Positions 1-9,823 of a DNA stretch of 64,000 nt are shown here, piece after piece. Both the position numbers and the translations under genes were made by a program. The stretch is from Catellatospora sp. KI3 (lineage in GTDB: Bacteria > Actinomycetota > Actinomycetes > Mycobacteriales > Micromonosporaceae), in the NCBI RefSeq assembly GCF_029948125.1, contig NZ_JASAMB010000017.1, forward strand, positions 1-64,000, read 5' to 3'. Below the pieces are notes generated by a model. That model did not search any database, was not told where the DNA came from, and saw only the letters and a list, made by a program, of their open reading frames with translations. Numbering within the stretch: position 1 is the stretch's first letter; the number at the start of each line of letters is the position of its first letter.

Positions 1-56
1 CCCGGCACCCCGGCACCCCGGCACCCCGGCACCCCGGCACCCCGGCACCCCGGCAC
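1..56. repeat. 8-bp tandem repeat, seven copies
   Basis: Seven perfect copies of CCCGGCAC lie at the very left edge of the window. The array starts at base 1, so it probably continues to the left. It is not in an ORF that looks real. A short GC-rich tandem repeat of this kind can vary in copy number by slippage; no function can be read from it. Confidence 0.9.
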
Positions 57-398
57 CGGATTGTGTGGGCGTACCACCCCAGCCGGCAAGCCGGGGACCT
101 CGGCAGGGTTGGCCCTCCAACCGCAGGTGCCCTTTTTCGACCACCCGTGTCGCTATCGGCCTGGCCGGCCGATGCCCACACCCACCCGTGCCCAGTGCCC
201 ACCCCTACCCGCCTCTTCGCTCGGACCAGAACTCGCCCTCCGTCGGCACGTCTAGCCGATCAACGCCATCGGGCGGCAGGGACAACCACCCAGTGATGCG
301 GACGCCCCCGCCTGACACCATCGGTCGGCTGGCCATGTCAGAGGCGGCAGGCATGATCAGGCCGACGGAGACACCTGGGCATGCAAGAGGAGAACACC
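57..398. other. Intergenic, no gene seen
   Basis: The ORFs here are overlapping, proline- and arginine-rich and resemble no family, so I call none. The only clear element is the ribosome binding site AAGAGGAGA (385-393) of the next gene. Confidence 0.6.
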
Positions 399-884
399 AT
401 GGACGACGGCCGTGCCGACTTCGACTTCATCTTCGGCCGATGGCGGGTACGCAACCGCAAGCTCCGCGCCGTCACCGACCCAGCCTGCACCGAGTGGATC
501 GGATTCGACGCGACCGCCCACGCCGAACCGATCCTGGGCGGCCTCGGCCACGTCGACCGGATCTGGACGGACGCCCCGCCTGACGAGGACCCGTTCGAGG
601 GCTTCACCCTGCGCCAGTTCGACCCTGAGGCGAAGCTGTGGCGGATCTGGTGGGCCTCCAGTCGGCGCCCCGGTCACCTCGACCCGCCGGTCGTAGGCCG
701 GTGGCAAGACGGCAGAGGGGTCTTCGACTGCGACGACGTCCTGGGCGGGCGACCCGTCAAGGTCCGGTTCGAGTGGACCACGGACGGTGCCGACTCTGCC
801 CGATGGCAGCAGGCGTTCTCCTTCGACGAGGGCCACACCTGGACCACCAACTGGATCATGGACCTGTCCCGTACCGCGGCCTGA
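399..884 (+). CDS. DUF1579-like small protein
   Basis: 161-residue cytoplasmic protein of unknown role. It has no signal peptide or membrane segment. The N-terminal DFDFIFGRWRV followed by a WIGF strand, an ILGGLGHVD segment and repeated Trp/Phe beta strands resembles the DUF1579-like beta-barrel proteins; that is a pattern-based assignment. I chose the ATG at 399 because AAGAGGAGA sits 5 bases upstream; an in-frame ATG at 381 has no such site and would put that motif inside the coding region. The gene stands alone between two long non-coding stretches and is not part of the parAB unit, which is transcribed towards it. Confidence 0.75.
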   Translation: MDDGRADFDFIFGRWRVRNRKLRAVTDPACTEWIGFDATAHAEPILGGLGHVDRIWTDAPPDEDPFEGFTLRQFDPEAKLWRIWWASSRRPGHLDPPVVGRWQDGRGVFDCDDVLGGRPVKVRFEWTTDGADSARWQQAFSFDEGHTWTTNWIMDLSRTAA

Positions 885-1370
885 CAGACGTCCTTCGCAC
901 CGACCATCCACCCAGGTCGCGTACAGGGGCACTCGGCGTCCACACGTCGCCGGGTGCCCCTGACGGCATCTGCACGACCACCCTCGTCATGGGGACAGAA
1001 ACTCCGGGGACGCATGAGCCACTACTGACCCGCCATCGCAACACGACCTTCCGGCGTCGACGACTGTGGCGGGGCGGGTGAGCTTCACAGGTCTGGCTTC
1101 GGGTGCGGAGAAAGGACTCGGTGGGCCGCGGGTGCCTCTCCAGTGCCTGTCTCCGAAGCGATCTGATCTTGGCAACGGCTACCCGGCCCGGACCCCTGCG
1201 GGCAACCGCCAGCAGACCGAGTCAGGTGCCGGGGGACCGTGGGTACCGGCCGACCGTCCAGAGCGTGCTCACGAGCAGCCTGGTCTACGGGAACAGACGC
1301 AGCCATCGCCTCGACGACATGCTGCGAGCAAGTGCTGGCAGATGCGGTGCGCAGCCTGTCGGCCAGACAA
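885..1370. other. Intergenic, no gene seen
   Basis: This stretch lies between the DUF1579-like gene and the parB terminator. The largest frame (1066-1413 plus) has no ribosome binding site and reads into the terminator, so I leave it out. I see no RNA gene. Confidence 0.5.
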
Positions 1371-1406
1371 AATGAAGCGGGCCGCCCTCAGGCGACCCGC
1401 TTCATT
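1371..1406 (-). terminator. Intrinsic terminator of parAB
   Basis: A 16-bp stem (one G-U pair) with a 4-base loop lies 11 bp past the parB stop. On the minus strand it is followed by TTTT, the normal arrangement of a Rho-independent terminator. Confidence 0.85.
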
Positions 1407-1417
1407 GACCTAATAGA

Positions 1418-2452
1418 TTACTTCTCGACTCCGATGATCCCGACGATCCGCTCCAGGTCGTCCACCGTGGCGAACTCTATGGTGATCTTTCCTTTGCTCC
1501 GGCCGATGTCGACCTTCACCCGGGTGTCGAACCGGTCCGACAGGCGATCCGCCAGGTCGACCAGCGCCGGAGCGTGCGGCTTCGGACGTCGCGCCGCGGC
1601 CGGCTCCTTGCCCTGGTCGTCGTCCATGTTCGCGAGCTTCACCAGTTCCTCGGTGGCGCGCACCGAGTGCCCCTCGGCCACGATCTTCGCGGCCAGCTGC
1701 TCCTGAGCTTCAGGCTTGTCCAGGCTCAGCAGCGCCCGTGCGTGCCCCGCCGACAGGATCCCGGCCGCCACCCGCCGCTGTACCTGCGGCGGCAGGCTCA
1801 GCAGGCGGATCGTGTTCGAGATCTGCGGCCGGCTGCGGCCGATCTTCCTGGCGAGCTCGTCGTGCGTGGCCCCGAACTCCTCCAGCAGCTGCTGGTAGGC
1901 GGCAGCCTCCTCGAGCGGGTTCAGCTGCGCCCGGTGGATGTTCTCCAGCAGCGCGTCGCGCAGCATGGCGTCGTCGCGGGTGTCCCGCACGATCGCGGGG
2001 ATCATCTCCTTGCCGACCGCCTGCGCCGCCCGCCAGCGGCGCTCGCCCATGACGAGCTCGTACTTGTCGGGCCCGATCTCGCGCACCACGATCGGCTGCA
2101 GGAAGCCGACCTCCTGGATGGAGATCTTCAGCTCGTCCAGCATCTCGTCGTCGAAGACCTGGCGGGGCTGCTTCGGGTTGGGCACGATCGAGTCGACCGG
2201 CACCTCGGCGAAGCGGGCGCCGGGGACCGGCGCGAGCTCCGAACCGCTCGGCTGTACGGGTACGACCGGCGCCGGCACCGCCTCGACCGGCACCGCCGCC
2301 GCGGCGGGGGCGGCGGTCTCAGCCGGGGGAGCGGGGGCGGCTGGGGCGGGTGCCACCGGCGCCGGGGCGGGAACGCCCGCGGCCGGGGTGGTCGGGATGA
2401 GGGCACCTAGGCCGCGCCCGAGACCTCCCTTGGGTCGGTTGGGGGCGGTCAT
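1418..2452 (-). CDS. parB: Chromosome partitioning protein ParB
   Basis: 344-residue CTP-dependent DNA clamp that loads at parS and organises the origin region for segregation. The N-terminus [10 protein letters not shown] (9-18) is the usual ParA-contacting segment. It is followed by an Ala/Pro-rich linker to about residue 75, then the ParB/Srx domain with the CTP-binding box GERRWR (136-141), a helix-turn-helix around [14 protein letters not shown], and a C-terminal dimerisation domain ending GIIGVEK. The start ATG at 2452 has a GAGG-type site upstream. parB follows parA by 34 bp and the pair ends at the terminator at 1371-1406. A perfect parS, its target, lies 1.3 kb upstream inside parA. 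Confidence 0.97.
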   Translation of the reverse strand: MTAPNRPKGGLGRGLGALIPTTPAAGVPAPAPVAPAPAAPAPPAETAAPAAAAVPVEAVPAPVVPVQPSGSELAPVPGARFAEVPVDSIVPNPKQPRQVFDDEMLDELKISIQEVGFLQPIVVREIGPDKYELVMGERRWRAAQAVGKEMIPAIVRDTRDDAMLRDALLENIHRAQLNPLEEAAAYQQLLEEFGATHDELARKIGRSRPQISNTIRLLSLPPQVQRRVAAGILSAGHARALLSLDKPEAQEQLAAKIVAEGHSVRATEELVKLANMDDDQGKEPAAARRPKPHAPALVDLADRLSDRFDTRVKVDIGRSKGKITIEFATVDDLERIVGIIGVEK

Positions 2453-2486
2453 GCCCGCACCTCGCCCTCGACGTCACTCCACTCGG

Positions 2487-3755
2487 TCATGCCACGACTC
2501 CGATCTTCGCGCCGCGCTCGGCGATCTCCTGCGCGGCCTCGAAGTAGCTGGTGGCTCCGCGCGAACCGGGATCATAGGTCATGACCGACTGCCCGTAGCT
2601 CGGCGCCTCCGAAACCCGCACGTTGCGGGGGATCACGGAGGTGAGCACCTTCTCGCCGAAGTGGTTGCGCACGTCCTGCTCCACCGCGTCGGCCAGCCGG
2701 GTGCGGCGGTCGTACATGGTGAGCAGGATGGTGGAGACGTCCAGGCTCGGGTTGAGGTGCGCCTTCACCAGGTTGATGTTGTTCAGCAGCTGGTTCAGAC
2801 CCTCCAGCGCGTAGTACTCGCACTGGATCGGGATCAGCACCTCCTGCGCGGCGCACAGCGCGTTGACCGTGAGCAGGCCGAGCGAGGGCGGGCAGTCGAT
2901 GAAGACGTAGTCGAACTCCATGGGGAACGACTGGATCGCGCGGCCGAGCCGGGATTCGCGGGCGACCACCGAGACGAGTTCGATCTCCGCACCGGCCAGG
3001 TCGATGGTCGCCGGTACGCAGTACAGGTTCGGGATGCCCTCGACCGCCTGCGCCACCTCCTGCATCGGCACCTGGTCGATCAGACAGTCGTAGACGTCGG
3101 GCACGCCCGCGTGGTGCGGGACGTTCAGTCCGGTAGAGGCGTTGCCCTGCGGGTCGAGGTCGACCACGAGCACCCGGTTGCCGTAGAGGGCCAGCGCCAC
3201 CGCGAGGTTCACGGTGGTGGTGGTCTTACCGACGCCACCCTTCTGGTTCGCGACGCACATGACGCGCTGCCGGGTCGGCCGAGGCATTGTCACCTCGCCG
3301 CTCGGGTTCAGGATCTGCACGGCGCGCATCGCTTCCATTGCCAACGGTGGGTCCTCCGAATCGCCAGGTGTCGCGTTCACGTCAGAAGCACCGTACGCGG
3401 TGGCGTTCTGATCCTCAGCCCCGACATGCGCAGAACTGGGCTGAGGGCGTGGGGATGGTGCGGGCCGGGTCGCCGGGGGAGCCGACGCCGGCACATAGCC
3501 GGTGGCGCCGTGCGGCGGGGACGAGGCCTCCACCGCTGGTACGCCACTGGGCGGCGGCACCGACGCCGTCGCCCGGAAGCCCGTCGCGTCCGGACCACCA
3601 GAGCCGCCAGGAACCGCGCCCGGGGTGGTCGTGCTCGACATGTAGACGTTCGAGGCGGTTGGCCGCGCACCGACCACTCGGTCGGCGGCGCCGCGCTGCG
3701 CCGGGGTTGATGTTTCACGTGAAACAACGCCGTAGGAGCCCCGGGGGAGGCTCAT
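2487..3755 (-). CDS. parA: Chromosome partitioning ATPase ParA
   Basis: ParA/Soj Walker ATPase that works with ParB to move origins. The deviant Walker A QKGGVGKTT lies at about residues 171-179, followed by VVDLDPQGNAS and the Walker B FIDCPP. The ATPase core is of normal size (about 260 residues) and is preceded by a roughly 155-residue Pro/Ala/Ser-rich extension, common in actinobacteria. The frame stays open up to 4154, but the sequence above 3770 does not look coding. I chose the ATG at 3755; a GTG at 3770 with AGGGA upstream is a good alternative, and an ATG at 3287 would give only the core. A parS site lies within the coding sequence, encoding SRET. Confidence 0.9.
   Translation of the reverse strand: MSLPRGSYGVVSRETSTPAQRGAADRVVGARPTASNVYMSSTTTPGAVPGGSGGPDATGFRATASVPPPSGVPAVEASSPPHGATGYVPASAPPATRPAPSPRPQPSSAHVGAEDQNATAYGASDVNATPGDSEDPPLAMEAMRAVQILNPSGEVTMPRPTRQRVMCVANQKGGVGKTTTTVNLAVALALYGNRVLVVDLDPQGNASTGLNVPHHAGVPDVYDCLIDQVPMQEVAQAVEGIPNLYCVPATIDLAGAEIELVSVVARESRLGRAIQSFPMEFDYVFIDCPPSLGLLTVNALCAAQEVLIPIQCEYYALEGLNQLLNNINLVKAHLNPSLDVSTILLTMYDRRTRLADAVEQDVRNHFGEKVLTSVIPRNVRVSEAPSYGQSVMTYDPGSRGATSYFEAAQEIAERGAKIGVVA
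3711..3726. promoter_or_regulatory. parS: parS site inside parA
   Basis: Perfect 16-bp palindrome TGTTTCACGTGAAACA, the canonical ParB loading site. It sits inside the 5' end of parA, so the same bases are read as protein (residues about 10-15, VSRET). Confidence 0.97.
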
Positions 3756-4207
3756 GCCGTATTCCTGCACCGTGTCATCCCTGCCCGCATCGGATCGGAT
3801 GGCGGCGCCGGCGGGTCCGGCGCGCGCTGGCGTCTCTGCCGGCGGTGCATCCGCACCCGCGACAGTCGGATCCACATTATCGACGCGCGGCCAGCCTACG
3901 GCGGTCGGGCGGCCGACGCTACCGCGGTCGTCCACTCGGGCAGTCGCAGCACCGCCGAGTGGAAGGACATAGACGAATAAACCCGGCGTCCATGAGGTGC
4001 AGCCGTCGCCATGCGCCGCAACCGCTCGGCGCATGGCGTAGGGAAGGGTGGTCGCAAGGTACCGGGGCAGGGGAGGGGCGAGGGCGACCGAGAGAGCAGA
4101 CGGCAGCTGTATCCGCACCGGCATCCCGGACCTGCCCGCTCGCTGCTTCGCCACCGCTGCACCCCTCCCGTGAGTGGAGGGTGCCCGCGGGTCGAGCTAG
4201 CGTCGCG
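3756..4207. other. rsmG-parA intergenic with terminator-like hairpins
   Basis: If parA starts near 3755-3770 this leaves about 440 bp without a gene. It holds hairpins on the rsmG side: 4196-4212 (7-bp stem, overlapping the rsmG stop) and 4163-4181 (6-bp GC stem), which could end the rpmH-rsmG transcript. A further dyad at about 3932-3962 (CCACTCGG/CCGAGTGG) may belong to the parA promoter region. Confidence 0.5.
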
Positions 4208-4954
4208 CTAGCGCCGGCGCCCTCCGCGGCTCGCCCGCTTGGACGGCCTGGCTGTCTTCGGCACGGCCTCGCGCTCCCGGACGATCTCCACGACCGTGGT
4301 CGCGGGCTCGATCAGGCCCACCCCGCACTGACGGACGACGGGGGTGCCGCCACCGAGCCGGGCCACCGCCGCCCCGTGCTCCGCGATCTCCTCGGCCGCC
4401 GAGGCGCCCTTGAGCGCCAGCAGGCGACCGCCGACCGCGGCGAGCGGCAGGCACCAGCCCGCGAGCCGGTCCAGCGGGGCGACGGCGCGGGCGGTGACCA
4501 CGTCCGCGGTGATCAGGCCCACCTGCTCCTCGGCTCGCCCGCGTACGACGCTGACCTGCTCGGCCAGGCCGAGTTCGGAGACGACTTCTTCCAGGAATGA
4601 TGTCCGACGTGCCAGTGTCTCGACCAAGATGACGGAAATATCCGGTCTAGCCACTGCCAGCACGATACCTGGCAATCCGGCGCCAGAGCCCACGTCGACC
4701 ACCGTGGCGGCCGGGGAAATGAGCTCCGCCACGGCGGCGCAGTTCAGCAGGTGGCGGTCCCACAGGCGGGGGGCCTCGCGCGGGCCGATCAGACCGCGGA
4801 CCACCCCGTCGGTGGCCAGCAGTTCGACGTACCGGGAAGCCAGCGGCAGCCGCGGCCCGAACAGGGCCTGGGCGGCGGGCAGCAGTTCGGCGGAGAGAGA
4901 GGAGCCGGCCACCCCAGCGGGGATGACCGGCTCCGTGAAGTCGTCGGAAGTCAC
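4208..4954 (-). CDS. rsmG: 16S rRNA m7G527 methyltransferase RsmG
   Basis: 248-residue SAM-dependent methyltransferase (also GidB) that methylates G527 of 16S rRNA. The SAM-binding loop [12 protein letters not shown] is at residues 85-96, followed by the downstream acidic strand ILVE and the [11 protein letters not shown] segment typical of the family. The C-terminus is strongly basic ([10 protein letters not shown]). The start is the GTG at 4954 because its GTGA overlaps the jag stop codon, giving translational coupling; the longer frame to 5044 reads through jag. It is the last gene of the rpmH-rnpA-yidD-yidC-jag-rsmG operon. Confidence 0.95.
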   Translation of the reverse strand: MTSDDFTEPVIPAGVAGSSLSAELLPAAQALFGPRLPLASRYVELLATDGVVRGLIGPREAPRLWDRHLLNCAAVAELISPAATVVDVGSGAGLPGIVLAVARPDISVILVETLARRTSFLEEVVSELGLAEQVSVVRGRAEEQVGLITADVVTARAVAPLDRLAGWCLPLAAVGGRLLALKGASAAEEIAEHGAAVARLGGGTPVVRQCGVGLIEPATTVVEIVREREAVPKTARPSKRASRGGRRR

Positions 4955-5643
4955 GCGGGACGGACCACGATCCGGCGGTTGGGCTCGACGCCCTCCGACT
5001 CGCTCTGCACGCCCGCCGACGCGTTCACCACGTCGTGCACGCACTTGCGCTCGAAGGCCGACATCGGCTCCAGCTTGACGGCCTCGCCGTGCTGCTTGAC
5101 CTTCTCGACCGCGTTCTTGGCCAGCGCACCCAGCTCCTTGCGGCGCTGGTCCCGGTAGCCGCCCACGTCCAGCAGCAGTCGGCTCGGCTCGCCGGTCTGC
5201 TTGAAGATGGCCAGGCGGGTCAGCTCCTGCAGCGCCTCCAGGGTCGCACCGCGTGGGCCGACCAGCGACTGCAGCTTGCTGCCGACCACCTCGACGACCG
5301 GGCGCCCCGCCGAGACCAGCTCGTCGATGTCGCCGTCGGCGTCGAGGATGTCGAGCAGGCCCTCAATGTAGTCCGCCGCGATCTCGCTCTGCCGGAACAG
5401 GTCCGCGTCGGTCGCCGCCTTGCGCTTCGGGGCCGCCGTGGCGTCCTCGCCCTCAGCGTCCTCGTCGTCTTCCTCGTCCTCGGCGTCGTCTTCCTCGTCG
5501 CCTTCAGCGTCGCCTTCAGCGTCGTCTTCTTCGTCGCCCTCGGCGGCGACGTCGTCGACGTCGTCGATCTCCTCCGCCACGCCGTCCTCGGCAGCTCCAA
5601 GGCGCTCGACTGCCACGTCGTCCAGCTCAGTCTGGTCCGTCAC
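4951..5643 (-). CDS. jag: Jag/KhpB-type KH-R3H RNA-binding protein
   Basis: 230 residues. The first 80 are very acidic (runs of EEDDAE), the middle holds a KH domain with the [10 protein letters not shown] loop, and the C-terminus an R3H domain with the conserved [10 protein letters not shown] helix. Such proteins bind RNA and, in other Gram-positives, form part of the KhpA/KhpB system affecting cell elongation; in actinobacteria they sit beside yidC. The start is GTG at 5643 with GGAGAA 6 bases upstream. It lies 94 bp after yidC and overlaps rsmG by 4 bp. Confidence 0.93.
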   Translation of the reverse strand: MTDQTELDDVAVERLGAAEDGVAEEIDDVDDVAAEGDEEDDAEGDAEGDEEDDAEDEEDDEDAEGEDATAAPKRKAATDADLFRQSEIAADYIEGLLDILDADGDIDELVSAGRPVVEVVGSKLQSLVGPRGATLEALQELTRLAIFKQTGEPSRLLLDVGGYRDQRRKELGALAKNAVEKVKQHGEAVKLEPMSAFERKCVHDVVNASAGVQSESEGVEPNRRIVVRPA

Positions 5644-5737
5644 GTTCTTCTCCGTGGTATTCGATCCATCAAATCCCGTGCCCGGCGCGCCGAAGCGCGC
5701 CGGTCGCGGGCAGGTCTGCGGGGGGTGGCGGTCGGCC

Positions 5738-6616
5738 TCAGCCGACGTTCTTCTTCACCGACTTGCGCTTCGGGTTGTTGGACGGCTTGGCGCCGACCTT
5801 CGGCGCGAGCGCCTTGGCCACCTCGGGGTCCACGGGCACCTTCGGCTCGGCCTTGCCGCCCATCTTCGGCGGCGGGTACTTCTTCAGCACCCACATCTGC
5901 TGGCCGAGCGAGAACAGGTTGGTGGTGGTCCAGTAGATGATCAGACCCAGGGGGAACGCCACCGCGGAGATGATCAGCGTCGCCGGGATGCCGTACAGCA
6001 TCAGCTTCTGCATGGTCTTCTGGGTGGGGTCCTCGGACCAGCCGGTCTTGAGGATCATCTGGCGGCTGGTCATGTAGGTGGTGGCGATCATGACGATGCC
6101 CAGGATGCCGCAGAGCACCGCGGCCGACCCGCCGTCGCGGAAGGTCGCGCCGATCGAGACGCCGAACAGCTTCGCCGCGGCGCCGCTGTCGAACTGCGCG
6201 ACCGTCCAGCCGTACAGGGTCTTGTCGCTGGTGCCGGTGCCCAGGCGCTTGAGGATGTGGAAGACGCCGATGAAGACCGGCATCTGCAGCAGCAGCGGGA
6301 GGCAGCCCATGAGCGGGTTGGCCTTCTCGCGCCGGTACAGCTCCATCATCTCGCGCTGGAGCGTCTCCTTGTCACCCTTGTGCTTCTCCTGCAGCGCCTT
6401 GAGCTGCGGCTGGAGCGCCTGCATGGCCCGCTGCGAGCGGATCTGCTTCACGAACAGGGGGAACAGGACGGCGCGGACCGTCAGCACCAGGAAGATGATC
6501 GCGAGGATCCAGTCCCAGTTCGTCTTGAGGAAGTCCACTCCCGGCAGGACCTTGTCCCACACGCTGTGCCAGGCCAACAAGAGCCAGGAGATGACCGAGT
6601 AGATCAGTCCCATCAT
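5738..6616 (-). CDS. yidC: Membrane protein insertase YidC
   Basis: 292-residue inner-membrane insertase of the YidC/Oxa1/Alb3 family, without the large periplasmic domain of Gram-negative YidC. It starts with a hydrophobic segment ([16 protein letters not shown]), has the core transmembrane helices with a hydrophilic coiled hairpin between them ([17 protein letters not shown]), and the conserved [20 protein letters not shown] helix. The C-terminal tail is Lys-rich. The start ATG at 6616 overlaps the yidD stop (ATGA), showing coupling; a second ATG follows at once at 6613. Confidence 0.96.
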   Translation of the reverse strand: MMGLIYSVISWLLLAWHSVWDKVLPGVDFLKTNWDWILAIIFLVLTVRAVLFPLFVKQIRSQRAMQALQPQLKALQEKHKGDKETLQREMMELYRREKANPLMGCLPLLLQMPVFIGVFHILKRLGTGTSDKTLYGWTVAQFDSGAAAKLFGVSIGATFRDGGSAAVLCGILGIVMIATTYMTSRQMILKTGWSEDPTQKTMQKLMLYGIPATLIISAVAFPLGLIIYWTTTNLFSLGQQMWVLKKYPPPKMGGKAEPKVPVDPEVAKALAPKVGAKPSNNPKRKSVKKNVG

Positions 6617-6909
6617 GAGGGTGTTGCTCCAGTCACATCAGTACTGCGGCGGCTTTCGCGTGCGGGTGGCACTGGGTCGTATCCGCCCGGGTGAAAGGGG
6701 TGACAGCGCCCGATCCGCCGGACCCCGAGCCAGAACCCCCGCAGCGCGCCGTGGCGTGCGATCGCCTCCAGCGCGTATGCGCTGCAGGACGGGTAGAACC
6801 GACAGCGGGCCGGCAGGCCCGGACTCACCCAACGACGGTACGCGATGATGGGGAGTGCCAGCACGCGACCGGGCAGTGTCGTAGGTCGCGGGACCTCGCT
6901 CGGGCTCAT
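6613..6909 (-). CDS. yidD: Membrane protein insertion efficiency factor YidD
   Basis: 98-residue small protein with the family signature [18 protein letters not shown] and [16 protein letters not shown] C-terminus, including the conserved cysteines. YidD aids membrane protein insertion alongside YidC. It overlaps rnpA upstream and yidC downstream by 4 bp each (ATGA), so translation of the three is coupled. Confidence 0.95.
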   Translation of the reverse strand: MSPSEVPRPTTLPGRVLALPIIAYRRWVSPGLPARCRFYPSCSAYALEAIARHGALRGFWLGVRRIGRCHPFHPGGYDPVPPARESRRSTDVTGATPS

Positions 6910-7367
6910 GTCCTGTTTCCCGTCGGGGCGGGGCGCGGAGCCCGGTCCGCGCGGCCGCGGGCCGCCGCGGTGAGCGCGGCGTCGAGATCGCGGCCGAGTT
7001 GGGCGTACGGCGTAGTGGCCGCCGACGGCTGGGCACGCACCACCAGCAGCGCTCCGGCGGGCAGCAGGGCCACCCGCTCGGCGGCCAGGTGGCGCAGCCG
7101 CCGCTTGACCGTGTTGCGGGTCACGGCCTTACCCACCGCCTTGGAGACCACGAAGCCGACCCGGGCCGGTTCGGCCGGACCGTTCCCGGGCATGACAACG
7201 GCGTGGTCGGGAACGGTTTCCCGCTCCGACCACGCCGTGGTCTGTGCTTCGACACCGGTGGGCACCATCAGGTGCACCACGACGGCACCGCGTCCTGCTC
7301 GGCGGCCGGCGCGCACGGCGGTGGCGAAGTCACTGCTCCGCCTCAACCGGTGCGCCGCTGGCAGCAT
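6906..7367 (-). CDS. rnpA: RNase P protein component with an internal insertion
   Basis: 153-residue protein subunit of RNase P, which removes the 5' leader of tRNA precursors. The start [13 protein letters not shown] and the RNR-type motif [11 protein letters not shown] are typical. Compared with the usual length of about 115-125 residues, there is an extra stretch of about 30 residues (around 36-66, rich in E, T, P) between the second and third strands, plus a long Pro/Arg C-terminal tail. It lies 20 bp after rpmH and overlaps yidD. Confidence 0.95.
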   Translation of the reverse strand: MLPAAHRLRRSSDFATAVRAGRRAGRGAVVVHLMVPTGVEAQTTAWSERETVPDHAVVMPGNGPAEPARVGFVVSKAVGKAVTRNTVKRRLRHLAAERVALLPAGALLVVRAQPSAATTPYAQLGRDLDAALTAAARGRADRAPRPAPTGNRT

Positions 7368-7387
7368 CGCGTCAGGCCCGGAGGGCT

Positions 7388-7525
7388 CTAGACCGCCAGC
7401 TGGGCGCGGCCCTTGGCACGGCGCGAGGACAGCACCGCGCGACCGGCACGGGTCCGCATACGCAGCCGGAAGCCGTGGGTCTTCGCGCGCCGACGGTTGT
7501 TCGGCTGGTACGTGCGCTTGCTCAC
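7388..7525 (-). CDS. rpmH: 50S ribosomal protein L34
   Basis: 45 residues, beginning [19 protein letters not shown] and ending in a basic tail, the standard L34 sequence and length. The start is GTG at 7525 with AGGAG 7 bases upstream. It is first in the leftward operon with rnpA, divergent from dnaA. Confidence 0.98.
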   Translation of the reverse strand: MSKRTYQPNNRRRAKTHGFRLRMRTRAGRAVLSSRRAKGRAQLAV

Positions 7526-8191
7526 GTCAGGTCTCCTGGGGATCGCCCCGCACGTTTCGATGCGGGGAAGTACTAGCTATTCGCGGGTGGGCACCCGGCC
7601 GCTGACGCACCGAGAAGGAACTCGACACCGTTCTGACCGGGGGCATAGGCCGCAACCGACACCCTAGCAGAGGGTGATGGAGCAACCGCCCCAGGGTACA
7701 CGTGCCGTCGATGCCCGCCAAGAAATCTGCGCAGCTCACTCGTCGTGTCAACAGCGTCCGCTCGACGGCCACCGAGGGTGTTGTCATCAACACTCACCGA
7801 GAGTGAAGCTGTGGACAACGAGTGGACGCCTGTGGATAACCCTGTTAGCGTGCCGTGGTGCCTGGCCGGGAGGACTGACCGCTAATTGTGGCGGTTTTCG
7901 CAAAACCGGGCAATACGGTGGCTCGTTCGGCACGGTGGGCCGTCTGCCATGCGCCGTCTCGGTGCGCGCGGACGACTGATGTAGCCGGACCCCGGATACC
8001 GATCGACACACAGCCTGTGGATAACTTGTGGAGAACCCCGCGCTTTCGGGGGATAACCCGGGGGAAAACCACGGTCTGTGACCAACCCGTCATTGATCGC
8101 AGCGGTATGGCGGTGCTGACCGCACCGGTGCCCCGGACTGGACCAGACGCACACGGCAACCGAAGGGTCAGCGCATGAACGAGGCGAACCG
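7526..8191. promoter_or_regulatory. rpmH-dnaA promoter region with DnaA boxes
   Basis: No gene in these 666 bp. It must hold the divergent promoters of rpmH and dnaA. Perfect or near-perfect DnaA boxes on the minus strand are at 7810-7818 (TTGTCCACA), 7831-7839 and 8016-8024 (TTATCCACA), with a weaker one at 8027-8035. Boxes in front of dnaA are the usual sign of dnaA autoregulation. The rpmH ribosome binding site AGGAG lies just past 7530. Confidence 0.85.
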
Positions 8192-9823
8192 GTGAGCGAC
8201 CTCAACGCCGTCTGGCTGGCGGCCACCGAGGAGCTCGCCGACGAGATCGTCTCGGCGCAGCACCGGGCGTACCTGCGGCTGACCCAGGCGCTGGCCGTGG
8301 TGGACGACCTGGTCCTGCTCAGCGTCCCGGACGCGTTCATCCGCGAGGTCATCGAGATCAAGCTGCGGACCGCGATCACCGACACGCTGTCGCGCATCAT
8401 GGGCCGCCCCGTCCAGGTCGCCGTGAAGATCCGGCCGCCCGACGAGTCCGGCGCCCGCCCGGCCGCCCCGCCCACGACGGCGGCGCCGGAGTACTCGGCC
8501 GCCCCACCTGTCTCCTCTTTCTCTACACCCACTCCGTTCCCTGCCGCGCCCGTCGAGCACCCCGCGGTCGCGCCGCCCGCGGACGGCGAGGACGCGCTGT
8601 TCGGAGTACCCGCGCCGCGCCATCCCGAGCCGCCGGTGCCCGCCCGCACCGCGCCGATGCGCGCAGCCGACCGCGACGGCCCGCCTGATTCGGGCCCCGG
8701 CCGGGGCACCGGCCCGGTCGACCCGCGGGCCGGGCTCGGTGCCATGCGCGACGAGCGGCGCCCCGGCGCCACCCCCGGCTCGCAGTGGGAGTCGGGCGGC
8801 AACAAGCTCAACCCGAAGTACCGGTTCGAGACCTTCGTCATCGGCGCGTCCAACCGGTTCGCCCACGCCGCCTCGGTAGCCGTGGCCGAATCGCCGGCCA
8901 AGGCCTACAACCCGCTGTTCATCTACGGCGGCTCCGGCCTCGGCAAGACCCACCTGCTGCACGCCATCGGCCACTACGCGCAGGAGCTCGGCCACGCCCG
9001 CAGCGTCCGGTACGTGTCGACCGAGGAGTTCACCAACGACTTCATCAACTCGATCCGCGACGACAAGGCCAGTGCCTTCCAGCGCCGCTACCGGGATGTG
9101 GACATCCTCCTGATCGACGACATCCAGTTCCTGGAGAAGCGGGACCGGACGCAGGAGGAGTTCTTCCACACCTTCAACACCCTGCACAACGCCAACAAGC
9201 AGATCGTCATCACCTCCGACCGCTCGCCCAAGGCGCTGTCGACGCTGGAGGACCGGCTGCGGACCCGCTTCGAGTGGGGCCTGCTCGCCGACATCCAGCC
9301 GCCGGACCTGGAGACGCGCATCGCGATCCTGCAGAAGAAGGCGGCGCAGGAGCGGCTGCTGGCGCCGCCGGACGTGCTGGAGTTCATCGCCTCCCGGGTG
9401 TCGAACTCGATCCGCGAACTCGAGGGCGCGCTGATCCGGGTCACCGCGTACGCCAACCTCAGCCGGGAGCAGGTGAAGCTGTCCATCGCCGAGGAGGTGC
9501 TGCGCGACTTCATCCCCGACGACGCGGCCCCGGAGATCACCGCCGACCAGATCATGATGTCGACCTCGGAGTACTTCGGGGTGAGCCTGGAGGACCTGCG
9601 CGGGCACTCGCGCTCGCGGGTGCTGGTCAACGCCCGCCAGGTGGCCATGTACCTGTGCCGCGAGCTGACCGACCTGTCGCTGCCCCGGATCGGGCAGGCC
9701 TTCGGCGGCCGCGACCACACCACGGTCATGCACGCCGACCGGAAGATCCGGCAGCAGATGGCCGAGCGCCGCTCGCTCTACAACCAGATCGCCGAGCTGA
9801 CCAACCGCATCAAGCAGATCTGA
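8192..9823 (+). CDS. dnaA: Chromosomal replication initiator DnaA
   Basis: 543-residue AAA+ initiator that binds DnaA boxes and unwinds the origin. Domain I is at 1-85, followed by a long Pro/Ala-rich domain II to about residue 200. The AAA+ domain has Walker A GGSGLGKTH (about 246-254) and Walker B LLIDDIQF (about 305-312). Domain IV carries the DNA-binding signature GGRDHTTVMHADRKI near residue 505. The GTG at 8192 is preceded by GAGG and gives the conserved N-terminus. The origin follows directly. Confidence 0.98.
   Translation: MSDLNAVWLAATEELADEIVSAQHRAYLRLTQALAVVDDLVLLSVPDAFIREVIEIKLRTAITDTLSRIMGRPVQVAVKIRPPDESGARPAAPPTTAAPEYSAAPPVSSFSTPTPFPAAPVEHPAVAPPADGEDALFGVPAPRHPEPPVPARTAPMRAADRDGPPDSGPGRGTGPVDPRAGLGAMRDERRPGATPGSQWESGGNKLNPKYRFETFVIGASNRFAHAASVAVAESPAKAYNPLFIYGGSGLGKTHLLHAIGHYAQELGHARSVRYVSTEEFTNDFINSIRDDKASAFQRRYRDVDILLIDDIQFLEKRDRTQEEFFHTFNTLHNANKQIVITSDRSPKALSTLEDRLRTRFEWGLLADIQPPDLETRIAILQKKAAQERLLAPPDVLEFIASRVSNSIRELEGALIRVTAYANLSREQVKLSIAEEVLRDFIPDDAAPEITADQIMMSTSEYFGVSLEDLRGHSRSRVLVNARQVAMYLCRELTDLSLPRIGQAFGGRDHTTVMHADRKIRQQMAERRSLYNQIAELTNRIKQI

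Noticed and set aside
3756..4154. parA reading frame extended to 4154 (555 residues)
   Set aside because: The extra part has mixed codon use and no ribosome binding site, and runs across inverted repeats. A start near 3755-3770 fits better.
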